Positions 1 through 8,189 of a stretch of 64,000 bases of DNA are shown here, in pieces. The position numbers and the translations under genes were made by a program. The notes under the pieces were generated by a model. That model had not been told where the DNA came from. It worked only from the letters and a program-made list of their open reading frames with translations, and did not search any database. Origin of the DNA: Mytilus californianus (lineage: Eukaryota; Mollusca; Bivalvia; Mytilida; Mytilidae); NCBI RefSeq assembly GCF_021869535.1, contig NW_026262604.1, forward strand, positions 56,320,247 through 56,384,246, written 5' to 3'. The first letter of the stretch is position 1. Each line of letters opens with the position of its first letter.

Positions 1-2
1 CC

Positions 3-203
3 AATCTCCCAACTCCAAAATCAGCCAATGAACCTATGACTAAAGGCTGGTATGCAAAGAACTGGCAGGAACTTGTCATGAGCCTCACCGGTAAGATAAA
101 CGATCTCGAAAAGAAGATTTAGAGAGAAAGGTCACGGCGCGAGCTTGATGTTGCGTCTGAAGAGGATAAACACATTAATAGGATTAAGGAACTCTTGGGG
201 TAA
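3..203 (+). pseudogene. 3' end of an unrecognised element gene with an in-frame stop
   Basis: The third plus frame is open from the window edge to a TAA at 201-203 except for one TAG at 120-122. It ends convergently with the integrase gene on the other strand, 56 bp away. The reading contains a Trp-rich stretch (KGWYAKNWQEL) followed by charged, Lys/Glu/Arg-rich sequence that could form a short coiled coil. I do not recognise the protein. It could be the C-terminus of a gene lying mostly outside the window, or chance; the regular charged composition on both sides of the TAG favours a broken gene. Confidence 0.4.
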
Positions 204-259
204 TCTCAACAACCTTTTCCGTCCTGATTGAAAGGATGGGAAAGCTTGAAAGCTTGACA

Positions 260-1683
260 TTATTGTACATCTGACTTTTTGATCCAAGAGTTAAACTCTG
301 CAGGATAACCCTCCTTCCACTTCACAAACACCTCATTAATCCTGTTCTTGGTTCGCCTGCGGAGGATCTTTTCTATGCGGTAGACGTCCTGATCAGTCTT
401 CTGAAGTTCGGGCTCATAGAAGGATCCCTGAATTTCCTCCCCATTTAAATCCTTGAGATGATAAATGGGTGGTCGGGTGGAAAGAACTTGAGACACCTCG
501 AAAACTTCCTTGGTCCAGCACGGTGTGTGACCCTTCTCAAATGTGCCTTTCTTCTTGGTAATTCGAACCTTATCACCTATACGAAACCGTGCCTGCTGCA
601 TGGGAGGGAGGTCTCCATACAAATTCCAATACACCTTGTTTTCATGTTTTTTGAGGCTTGCAATCACAGGAGTCATTTTAATGGATCTATGTTTGGCGGT
701 ATTGTACTGGTGAACAAGATCATCCAACACATTGATGTAGGTGCGTGTAGAGTTGGCTGAGAAATATTTGAACATTTTCTCTTTCATGGTGCGATTCCAG
801 CGCTCGACAACACTCGACTTCTCCTCATTCTCAGTGGAGTAGAGCTCAATATCATGCTTTTGGAGCAGCTGCTTTACATCCTTGTTGTAAAACTCAGTAC
901 CTGTGTCTGTCCACAATTTCTCAGGAACGCGCTCCTTGAACACCGCTTGAAAGGCATCCCGCACCGTCACCCCCTTCTTGTTTTTGAGTGGTATCAACCA
1001 GCCATATTTGGAGAAGACATCGATGATGCTCAGGATGAACTTATTTCCTTTGCTGTCCCTGGAAAAGGCACTCATATCAACAAGGTCGGCCGCCCAGGTC
1101 TCATCCACACCACCCACTACCACACGGCGTTTCTGAAACTTGCGTCGAACAGGTTTGTGCAACTCTTCAGCTAAATCATCGGTCCAGCGAACTTCTTTTT
1201 TTTTTTAATACCCAGACCAAATCGAGCTTTGGTACCGATGATGGGTCCGATGATGCTGCGGTCCATGCGTTCGCGTGTGGTAGTGTTGAGAATGGTGTTA
1301 AGCGAGGCTAGCATAGCTTTGTCACAGATGGAGTTGCGTGCGGCTGTATCCTTGTGCTGGGCATAACAGAGATCGTGGTGATATGCAGCATGGTGAACTC
1401 GATTAATGGGTTTTGACTAAGCCTTCGGGCTGCCATCGGGGAGTAGCCGCTTGCTAAGTTTAGTCCCTGGTCCGGTGAAGTTGTGTCCGGGCAGATGCAT
1501 TTCCATGGGTAATCGGTTGATTAGTTTGTTCATGAACCCTGCACCGGTTGTAGCAACAAACTGAGACTTCTTGGCACCGCACACCTTGCAGTTGCCGAAC
1601 TTCCTCCATCGCCCGTTGCTGGTAATTGTCTCGCCAGGGTTAACTGTGTCCGTCTTTCTACGACATTTCACGCAGAAGATCAT
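260..1683 (-). pseudogene. Zinc-ribbon + PLA2-like + DDE integrase + chromodomain fusion, broken
   Basis: Read from the minus strand: a start at 1683 gives a four-Cys zinc ribbon (CVKC and CKVC pairs), then a Gly/Pro calcium-loop-like stretch (PGHNFTGPGT). A TAG at 1417-1419 follows in the same frame. After it comes the His-Asp motif YHHDLCY near 1364-1384, typical of PLA2-like domains. At a run of 11 A (1196-1206 on the plus strand) the frame shifts. The next 300 codons are an rve-type integrase with Asp in WAADLVDM, Asp in WTDTGTE and Glu in VVERWNRT (about 33 residues between the last two), followed by a chromodomain-like tail. Related elements are known to fuse PLA2-like and integrase parts. 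The integrase section is open; the whole gene is not. Confidence 0.8.
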
Positions 1684-1705
1684 CGCTATTTTATTTAAAT
1701 AAATG
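1684..1705. promoter_or_regulatory. Divergent promoter with TTATTTAAATAA palindrome
   Basis: Only 19 bp separate the start codons of the minus-strand fusion gene (1683) and the plus-strand ATPase gene (1703). They hold the perfect 12-base palindrome TTATTTAAATAA at 1691-1702. Its plus-strand side reads into TTTAAATAAATG at 1694-1705, a version of the motif found at most other starts of the element. A shared bidirectional promoter is inferred. Confidence 0.55.
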
Positions 1706-2464
1706 AACGTCGAAGACATTTCCTACAGTACCAACGCCCCCAAAAGGAGCAATCACTACCTCCTACCGCAGCGGTCGATCAGAGTGTTGATCATTGGGAA
1801 GTCGGACTGTGGTAAGACAACGCTGTTGAACAACCTACTCCTGCGCGATGGATGGCTCGACTACGATCGATTGTACGTTTTCGGAAAATCGCTTCACCAG
1901 CCCATCTACCAGCTGTTGCAGCAAGCGCTGGGAAAAGGCTTCCCTAAGGAAGATATCCGAGACCTCCTACAGTGCAAGGGCAAGTCACCCTACTCGTTGA
2001 TCGATGTGGTCAACGCCTTACCACAACCACGACACCCAAATGGTATCGACACTTTTTTCGTCAAGCAAGGGAGCGATGTACCAGACCCCCGAGAACTTTA
2101 CCCCAGCCGCAAGAACCTCATAGTGTTCGACGACTTGATGCTAGGCAAACAGAACACGTATGAAGATTACTACGTGCGCGGTCGCCACAACAACGTCGAT
2201 TGTTTCTACCTGTGCCAGATCTACTTCAAACTGCCCCGACAATCGATCCGAGAAAATGCAAACTTTATCTGTCTCTTTCAGCAAGATGCTAAGAATCTCG
2301 ATCATATCCGGCGTGACCACTGCAACGATCTTACCAAGTAACAATTTGACGCTCTGTGTAAGCATTGCTGGTCCTAACCGTATGGATTTGTAACCATCGA
2401 TCTCACGAGCCCCAAGTCAGCAGGGAAATACCGATACAAATTAGATGAGTTCTATGAGGTATAA
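1703..2464 (+). pseudogene. FtsK/HerA-type genome-packaging ATPase, C-terminal nonsense mutations
   Basis: The first 212 codons are open. Walker A is GKSDCGKT at residues 32-39 and Walker B is LIVFDD at 139-144, followed by the Arg/Asn/Gln-rich sensor region. This fits the packaging ATPase that pumps DNA into the capsid in Polintons, adintoviruses and relatives. TAA at 2339-2341 ends the open frame. The same frame continues past it and past a second TAA (2375-2377) to a TAA at 2462-2464, with the C-terminal VTIDLTS-type sequence expected of the family. The last ~40 residues are thus lost. The start is chosen at the TAAATAAATG motif, 19 bp from the divergent fusion gene. Confidence 0.85.
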
Positions 2465-2472
2465 GATAAAGA

Positions 2473-2664
2473 ATGGATCAGTTTGAAGATTTCTTCCTGC
2501 AAATGGAGTATGAAGACACAGAGGAACACCAGCCCTACAAGTTTAAGTGGCACTGCAAATGTAAGTTCGAGTGGGACTCAGTCGATATGAGGAGTATGTG
2601 TTGGAAGTGTGGTCGCACGATCCCCCGCCCGATCGATAGCGGTGTATGTGATTTCGACGCATGA
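2473..2664 (+). CDS. Small acidic zinc-ribbon protein (63 aa)
   Basis: A short open frame starting 8 bp after the ancestral ATPase stop. The N-terminus is acidic (several Glu/Asp) and the second half has paired cysteines: CKC at about residues 29-31 and CWKC at about 43-46, a compact zinc ribbon. It lies in the same direction as the capsid block and is one of the few frames here without a stop. The partner and role are unknown; zinc-ribbon proteins of virus-like elements often act in transcription or DNA binding, but nothing in the sequence proves that. Confidence 0.5.
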   Translation: MDQFEDFFLQMEYEDTEEHQPYKFKWHCKCKFEWDSVDMRSMCWKCGRTIPRPIDSGVCDFDA

Positions 2665-2710
2665 AACTCTGGCCGCCAGTATGGTAAGGTGAGCGCTTTC
2701 CTCTACCCCA

Positions 2711-2848
2711 ATGCCCTACCAAGACGATCCGAGGCCACCAGTGTACACACCCATGCCAACCGCGTAAAGACCTATGCCTAAGACACTTGAAGCTTTCGAA
2801 GAGAATACAACCATACTCGTTACCCCCATTGTTTCAACAACTTTTTAA
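2711..2848 (+). pseudogene. Possible small Pro-rich ORF with in-frame stop
   Basis: An ATG at 2711 starts a Pro-rich reading (DPRPPVYTPMP) that meets TAA at 2765-2767. It continues open in the same frame to TAA at 2846-2848. It fills the gap between the zinc-ribbon ORF and the DUF8207-like gene. Unrecognised; it may be chance. Confidence 0.28.
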
Positions 2849-2949
2849 ACGCTAAATGAGAGATATTTTTTCAAACGCTATAAGGTGTTTGGAAAAACGT
2901 CTATAAACGCTATGGGGCGTTTAACAGCGTTCGCTCCTATAAATAAATG
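2847..2949 (+). promoter_or_regulatory. AAACGCTA triplet and TATAAATAAATG promoter/start motif
   Basis: AAACGCTA occurs three times (2847-2854, 2873-2880, 2905-2912), each close to further GCGTTT-like matches. A TATAAATAAATG (2938-2949) follows, whose ATG is the start codon of the next gene. The iterated motif directly before the first gene of the capsid block looks like a transcription-factor or RNA-polymerase recognition region. This is inference; no such factor is known to me. Confidence 0.45.
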
Positions 2950-3785
2950 ACGTTTATCAAGATTACCGACCCTAAGCAGCGTGAGGCGCTTGCCAGGGAA
3001 ATGCAAGACACCAAGCGGAAAATTCAAGCCAGTAATATGCAGCATCGTCTCGACAAGATTGGACTTAGCCGAGATCTTTCCAAGGTGTTTAAGCCTGTGG
3101 TTGAGGCTCAGCGAGAGGTAGCTTCACAGATCACCAAAACAATCGCAGACCTTCCTGCAGCAGTGCCAGCCCTTCCTCCTCCACCGCCCGAGTTTGCCGA
3201 CCCACTACCCATCGCACCAGCTACATACACCGTCCTTGGACCCCGAGCCCGGCAGTATTTGCAGCTCAGTATGACTGCTTCCGCCGACCACACCTTTGGA
3301 TTGCGATCTGAAAACGATAGTATCTTTATCGGAAGCTCACCAGTTACTTTTGACGGTGATGATATTTTCGTGGATGGTGTGAGGTACAAAGGAACCCTTG
3401 GTCTCTGGGAACTCATGGTGAAAAAGAATCCAGAATCGTTCGAGCCCGACGACCTAGAGGACTATGCACAGATTCTAAAAAGTTCCGGTGCCATGTATCA
3501 AGGCAATTCCACCCTTTTGAGAACCCCGAAGGCGAATAAGGGTTACAAGTGGAAGGAAATCGTGTCCCACATCTACCAAAAGAATAAGTTTGGCAGTGGG
3601 CTGCAAACCGTGTTTGACCTTCAAACTTCAAGCAGCTTCTCGATCGCTTGGAACTGTGTGCCGCAGCATACCGAGCAAAAAATAATGGTGTGAGCAACGA
3701 AATTGTGTCGATTATCGATGCTATGAGAAAGGGTAGACATATCAGCATCGAGGAATATAAGGCGCTTCATCGTAGCATCCTATAA
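2947..3785 (+). pseudogene. DUF8207-like structural/accessory protein, C-terminal frameshift
   Basis: The first ~225 codons read well: a charged N-terminal helix region (about residues 1-75), a Pro-rich hinge, then a core with TFGLRSEN, a short beta-rich stretch and YKGTLGLWELMVKK. The GT-x-GLWEL signature is the one I associate with the DUF8207 family of Polinton-like elements. Near 3620 a one-base change shifts the frame. The family-type C-terminus then reads in another frame to TAA 3783-3785, which lies inside the TATAAATAAATG of the next gene. Its function in the virion is not established. The gene is broken but its outline is clear. Confidence 0.7.
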
Positions 3786-3789
3786 ATAA

Positions 3790-4165
3790 ATGTTGCAAAT
3801 CAAAAAAGGTTACGCTCGAAAGTACGCCTACGGCGGTAGAGGACTGTTTGACACAATCGCCAGTTTGGCTGGACGCATGTTTACTTCCTCTGCCGCCAAA
3901 ACCCTAGGAAGTAAGGCCGTGAGTGCTGCTACCAATGCAACCTTGAAAGGTGTTGAAAATGGGGCCTCCAAAGCCGTCGACCATGTGGTTGATAAAGTGA
4001 CCCGCCCCAGGAAACGCAATAAACCCCCCCCCCCCCCCCCCCCAACAGTCAAGTGTTCAACGCAAGAAGCCAGAGCAAGTTCGGTTGAACAATCTTATCT
4101 CCGGCTCTGGTATCAAAACCATCCACGACTTCGTCCAACGCTATAAAAAATTACATAATGTCTGA
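3790..4165 (+). pseudogene. Small hydrophobic/basic virion-type protein, frameshift in poly-C
   Basis: It starts at the ATG of TATAAATAAATG (3781-3792), 4 bp after the previous stop. The N-terminus is basic with YGGRGLFDTI, then a long Ala/Val-rich segment (about residues 25-65) of the membrane-active or DNA-condensing type, then a basic linker. A run of 20 C (4024-4043) breaks the frame. Beyond it, a different frame carries a short GSG-containing tail ending at TGA 4163-4165, overlapping the capsid gene start by 8 bp. It resembles small minor virion proteins of related elements; the exact role is unknown. The C-run may also be an assembly error. Confidence 0.6.
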
Positions 4166-5416
4166 CATCCTTACAATTACCGAAGGGTTGACCTTCCACG
4201 AAAGTCTCCAGGAATATCAGGTTCGAGAATACGAACCACAAGCCGGTGCCCAGCTGAACAGTGCCGGTTTTGAAATCCGAATCAACATCGAAACCCAGGA
4301 TTTGTTCCTACACCCCGACGAGAGTTATCTCTTGGTAGAAGGACGGCTCCTAAAGAACGACGGCACTGCATATGCCGACGCTGATCTCGTGTCCCTCGTC
4401 CATAATGGTATCATGTATCTCTTCAGAACCATCAGCTATCGACTCTCCGGCCAGCAAATCGAGCACATCAACGACCCCGGCGTCGCCACCACCATGATTG
4501 GAATGTTGACCTACCCCGACGACTTTTCCATATCACAAGGTCTCAACCAACTGTGGTTCAAGGATTCCTCCATCGACGCCCATGCAAACAACACCAGCTT
4601 TGTAGCGCGCCGTGGCTACATCATTGCCAAGCCGGCAAACAAGGGGTCGTTTTCATTCGCCATCCCCCTGAAGCACATTTTTTGGTTCGCTGATGACTAC
4701 GACAAGATCGTGTACGGGTTCAGGCATAAAATCACACTCGTGCGCGATTCCACGCCGTCGACGTGGGAAAAGTTGTCCTGCGTAAGATCTCATGGTTCGT
4801 CCCCCACGTCACTCCTTTAGACGAAATCAAGATGCAGCTATACAAAACCATTCAGAGTAAAGCGAAGATCAACTGTGGATTTCGAATGAGACAGTGCGAT
4901 TCCATAGCCGTCCCCCAAGCCTCACAGTTAAGCTGGCGCTTATCTGCCAAGGGCGGTCGCGAGAAGCCCAGGAACATCATCGTTGCCTTCCAAACCGAGA
5001 GAAGTGGGAACCAGGAGCGCAAAGTTGTTGTGTTCGATTTCTGTCGATTGCAAAACATCCATGTCACTCTCAACGCTGGACTCTACCCGGCCGTCGACTA
5101 CAATGCCGTTTTCACCGAAAACAGGGTAGCCAGAGTGTTCAAAGAGGCTGCTGACTTCAGGAAGAAATTACACAACATAGACACCCTCCTCAGCAACGGT
5201 GGCATCAACCCCTCTGACTTCATCGATCTGTACCCCTTGTTTGTCATTGACGAGAGTCACCAGTCCGAGTGGCTGAAAGAATCCACGGTGGACATTCAGA
5301 TCCGGGCCCAGTTCGAGCGTAACGTGGAGGCAAACACCAGAGCATTTGCACTTATCATTTCCGACAGAATCCTACAGTTTGAATCCGATGGTCAGAAGAT
5401 GAACGTTGTGTTCTAA
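4158..5416 (+). pseudogene. Major capsid protein, double jelly-roll type, one frameshift
   Basis: The N-terminal half (4158 to about 4760) includes YQVREYEP, HPDESYLLVEG and GLNQLWFKDS. The C-terminal half, in another frame, runs from ISWFVPHV through GFRMRQCDS to ISDRILQF and ends at 5416. Together they span ~419 codons, a normal length for the major capsid protein of Polinton/adintovirus elements, which forms the trimeric hexon-like capsomer. The frame changes between about 4745 and 4780; the two open readings overlap there, so a single small indel explains it. The start ATG overlaps the end of the preceding gene. Family assignment is from recognised motifs, not from a search. Confidence 0.8.
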
Positions 5417-5425
5417 AAGTAAAAA

Positions 5426-5567
5426 ATGGATAAAATTTACTCCTCTTTGCAGCCGCCCTGTCGAAGTCTATGCGATCGTGGTGAAGGCTGGTAGACAACT
5501 CAAGGAGCAGTATGACGGTATCGAAGAGTGGAAGCAAAAATATGTGACAATGGTGTACCATAAATAA
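5426..5567 (+). pseudogene. Very small ORF between capsid and penton genes, frameshifted
   Basis: ATG at 5426 opens 22 codons ending in TAG 5492-5494. Another frame is open from about 5455 to TAA 5565-5567 and gives a charged, helix-like reading rich in Lys and Glu. The stop directly abuts the penton ATG at 5568 inside a CATAAATAAATG. The conserved spacing suggests a real ~45-aa gene broken by one indel. Unrecognised. Confidence 0.4.
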
Positions 5568-6347
5568 ATGGATAACACATTTTTGCGACGAATTGCAAAC
5601 AACACTGACCCCAAACATGCCAAACAGGGGTTCTCGTTCATCGTCTCTGGAAACGATAGTCAAATCCTTACCTGGTTCAACCCCCTACTGGAAATCAAGG
5701 AATCCAAGACCTATGAGATGGCATTAGTGAACCTGGAAACCTATAACTCCATCCCCAACATTCATACAGGTAACAATTCCTTCCGCTACTCCCCCGACGA
5801 TGGTGCCAACTGGTTTCCCATCGCACTGAGCACAGGTTTCTATGACATCGAAGACATCAACAATTTGATCCAGCGGCGGCTACGGCTCAACAAACACAAA
5901 ACAAAGATCATCATCGATGTCAAACGGGCGACCCTAAGAGCAACGCTAACCCTCGCCAGACACTATCAAGTATACTTCAACGTTGTCAATAGCATCAACA
6001 CCGTCTTGGGATTCAAGCGGCAGATTTACACATTCGATATGATCACAGATGGCTATACAGAAGGGGAACACATTGTAAATATCATCAACATCAACAGCAT
6101 TCTGGTGAATAGTGATATCATCCATGGAAGTTATGTGAATGGTACACAGCAGTCTACCATCTACAGCTTCTTTCCTGCAGACGGTCCTGGTATGAAGATA
6201 ATTCAAACCCCCAAGAATCTAGTATACTTGCCGGTGACTTTGCGAACCATCAATCGCATGCAAACGTATCTCACCGATCAAGATGGTAGGCCCATCGATT
6301 TCAGGGGTGAATATCTCACCATCCGCTTTCATCTTCGTGAGGTATAA
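5568..6347 (+). CDS. Minor capsid (penton-like, single jelly-roll) protein, intact
   Basis: An uninterrupted 259-codon frame that starts in CATAAATAAATG and stops in the TATAAATAAATG of the next gene. Beta-rich throughout, with MALVNLETYNSIPNI near residue 50 and the C-terminal signature LTDQDGRPIDFRGE...LTIRFHLREV, which I associate with the penton/minor capsid protein of Polinton-like and adintovirus elements. It would form pentameric capsid vertices. It is the only large gene of the capsid block with no lesion, while all its larger neighbours are broken. This may be chance, slower loss, or selection. Confidence 0.8.
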   Translation: MDNTFLRRIANNTDPKHAKQGFSFIVSGNDSQILTWFNPLLEIKESKTYEMALVNLETYNSIPNIHTGNNSFRYSPDDGANWFPIALSTGFYDIEDINNLIQRRLRLNKHKTKIIIDVKRATLRATLTLARHYQVYFNVVNSINTVLGFKRQIYTFDMITDGYTEGEHIVNIININSILVNSDIIHGSYVNGTQQSTIYSFFPADGPGMKIIQTPKNLVYLPVTLRTINRMQTYLTDQDGRPIDFRGEYLTIRFHLREV

Positions 6348-6351
6348 ATAA

Positions 6352-6929
6352 ATGACTTATCACGAACATGGTTTGACCTTGACAAAAGGTCAAGCTGATA
6401 AACTACAACGGGCTGTCAAGCAAGGTTGTCCGGTCTCCATTCGTTTGTCCCACGCAAACCTGCAAGGTGAACACAAGATGTGGCTCACCTCTCGGCAGGT
6501 TCAAAAGATTATTAAGCTTCTCCAGAAAGGTACTGGTGGTATGAATCTGTAGCTGAGTGCCGCCCAAATGAAGGAAGACATGCAAAAAGTAGGTGGATTC
6601 CTACCCATGTTGGCAGGGCTGGTAATGAGGGCACTTCCCATGGTAGCTAAGACAATTCTATCTGCCTTGGGTGTTGGAGCCTTGAGCGGTCTGGGTGGTG
6701 TAGCCATTAACAAGGCCTTAGGGTCTGGATTGTACCTGAAACGTGGTGGGTGTGTTTATACCGTGAAACCTAGTGGCAACGGTCTCTACCTCAAACCCTC
6801 AAACGCATGGATCACCTATGGTGATGGACTCTACTTAAAGCGTGGTCAACAATTCCACGACGGAGCCGGTCTGATCTTAGGTGCTAACAGCCCTTCAAAA
6901 ACATTCCCCTCCTCGGTATGCTCATATAA
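6352..6929 (+). pseudogene. Glycine-rich membrane-active virion protein (adenovirus pVI/pX-like role), broken
   Basis: It begins 4 bp after the penton stop at a TATAAATAAATG. The N-terminal ~66 codons (TKGQADKLQRAVKQG, SIRLSHANL) end at TAG 6550-6552. The same frame goes on with GGFLPMLAGL and a hydrophobic helix (about 6610-6720), then GSGLYLKRGG and two further GLYLK units. Near 6893 the frame shifts, and the expected hydrophobic C-terminus ends at TAA 6927-6929 inside the next start motif. Similar proteins in related elements are thought to be capsid-internal membrane-active proteins; that role is inference here. Confidence 0.65.
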
Positions 6930-6933
6930 ATAA

Positions 6934-7404
6934 ATGGATGATTTAGATTCTGGATACCGGCAGACCAGAGTCGAATGTATGGAAGACCAACTCAACGCGG
7001 ATATTCTTAAGTATCAACGTACCTTGAAGATCTACAAACGACTCGATAAAGTACTGTCTATAGCACAAGGTGTGTGTTCCGTAGCCAGTTTGATGTTGAC
7101 CAGCTGCACCATGGGTTCAGCTTTGACCGGTATAGGTATTATAGCCTCCCTTCCCCTAGGATCCCTTGCTTGATTGAGTGCCACTGGCGTGATGGTACTC
7201 ACACTGATCTCAGGGCGTATCATGAAAAAGAAGAAAAAACACAGCGACACCTAGCGATTGGCACAGTCCACAAAATCCTTGGATGAACAATGTATTAGTA
7301 CTGCTTTGGCTGATGATGAACAAATTGATGATGCTGAGTTTGGTAAGATCGCAAGAAAATTCAGCTGCGACAACCTTCCACCACTTTTAGTGAGGACCAT
7401 AATG
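6934..7404 (+). pseudogene. Small membrane/helical protein at end of capsid block, multiply broken
   Basis: Starts in TATAAATAAATG (6925-6936). The first 79 codons give a basic helix (LNADILKYQRTLKIYKRLDK) and a hydrophobic stretch with small residues (about 50-79). TGA 7171-7173 and TAG 7252-7254 interrupt the frame. A Lys-rich segment changes frame around 7220-7290 before a last readable acidic stretch (ADDEQIDDAEF, about 7310-7345). It resembles the terminal helical/glycine-rich gene of related elements. The true 3' end is uncertain. Confidence 0.5.
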
Positions 7405-7453
7405 CGCATGCGCCGTAAAAACGTCACACATCATTCCATTACGCTTCACTACA

Positions 7454-7625
7454 CACATCGTTTCACGATGTGCTCCGTTCTGCTTCATTTCACGATGTGC
7501 TCTGTTTAAAGCATAAAAAAAATAAAAACAAAAAAACTTTCCGATCCGGCAGAAATGTCGGATTGGATAATTTTTTTTGTACCCCACCCACCCCATTTTT
7601 TATTTATTTTTTTTTTTTTTTTGAA
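7454..7625. terminator. Hairpin, direct repeat and poly-A signals between convergent genes
   Basis: CACATCG/CGATGTG form a 7-bp stem with a 5-base loop at 7454-7472. TTTCACGATGTGCTC is repeated at 7461-7475 and 7488-7502. Downstream are an AATAAA-containing A-rich stretch (near 7515-7525) and, for the opposite strand, TTTATTTATT (near 7598-7609). The position between the last plus gene and the first minus gene suits transcript ends for both strands. Confidence 0.4.
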
Positions 7626-7989
7626 TTAATTTCTTACAAGATCGCAAGAAAAGTACTCCTGTTTGGTCTTTTTACTAACTTTTAAGCCTGTACTTCTCAC
7701 GAAGGCTCCTTCCAAGGGTTCCTTCTCTCTGTTCAGACTACTGCAGGCCCATACCCTTGTCGTTTCTCCTTCTTTGTTTTTTCAAGGTGAGGATCTTACT
7801 CCTCCCAAACTTCCCATCTACTTCTACCACTTCTAGGATTTTATATTTTACCCAGGTTGGGAGTTCCTTCCATTTTAGGGTTTCCAGGCTCTGGTCCTTT
7901 GCCTTTTCCTCGAAAACATTATCATTAATAAAATCGTCGTCTACGATTTTTGAAATTCTGAGTTCCTCTATCTTTTGTACGAAAGCCAT
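7626..7989 (-). pseudogene. Small conserved element protein (possible OB-like), frameshifted
   Basis: The minus-strand ATG at 7989 opens a reading with KISKIVDDDFINDNVF-type acidic start and then WKELPTWVKYKILEVVEVDGKFG, a short beta-rich pattern. The open frame ends at 7738. Around 7765-7785 the frame changes and the other frame (TRVWACSSL and onward) stays open to TAA 7626-7628. From memory, related animal elements carry a small protein with this W-x-x-L...V-x-x-KYG pattern, perhaps a single-strand DNA-binding fold; I cannot verify this. It converges with the capsid block and lacks the TAAATAAATG start motif. Confidence 0.45.
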
Positions 7990-8189
7990 ATTTTTCTATC
8001 TACCCCTAGGATTACATCCCTTTAAGGTGTCTCTACCATTGTTTACAAAAAGCCATATTCTTGTTTCCACCCTTAGACTAGTTGAAACACAATGCATTTG
8101 CATTTTATGTTTGAGGTTGGGGTCCCTATGCAGGATTTGTGCTTAAAAATGGCAAGTGCGGCAGAATCCCCCTTTTTACACTACTACCC
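7990..8189. other. Spacer, nothing recognised
   Basis: Unique-looking sequence between the last element gene and the satellite. No ORF, terminal repeat or clear insertion boundary seen. Confidence 0.5.

Larger units (their letters stand above)
1..7989. mobile_element. Decayed Polinton/Maverick-like (adintovirus-like) endogenous element, partial
   Basis: Seen: a tight gene cluster with a chromodomain-tailed DDE integrase on the minus strand, then a plus-strand block with a P-loop packaging ATPase, a DUF8207-like protein, a double-jelly-roll-type capsid protein, a penton-like protein and two hydrophobic glycine-rich proteins. Known: this combination marks the virus-like Polinton/adintovirus elements of animals. 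No protein-primed DNA polymerase B or adenovirus-type protease is visible, and no terminal inverted repeat was found. The left part is therefore probably outside the window, or was lost. The right limit is unknown; the last recognisable gene ends at 7989, just before a satellite array. Most genes carry stops or frameshifts, so this copy cannot be autonomous. Confidence 0.85.

Noticed and set aside
458-1174. Plus-strand ORFs at 458-760 and 854-1174
   Set aside because: Antisense shadows of the integrase gene.
4763-5154. Separate gene starting at 4763 (GTG) or 4894
   Set aside because: The first is the C-terminal half of the capsid gene after a frameshift; the second is an out-of-frame shadow.
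1-7400. Alternative genetic code or programmed readthrough to explain in-frame stops
   Set aside because: All three stop codons occur and frameshifts are equally common, which is ordinary decay of a dead element.
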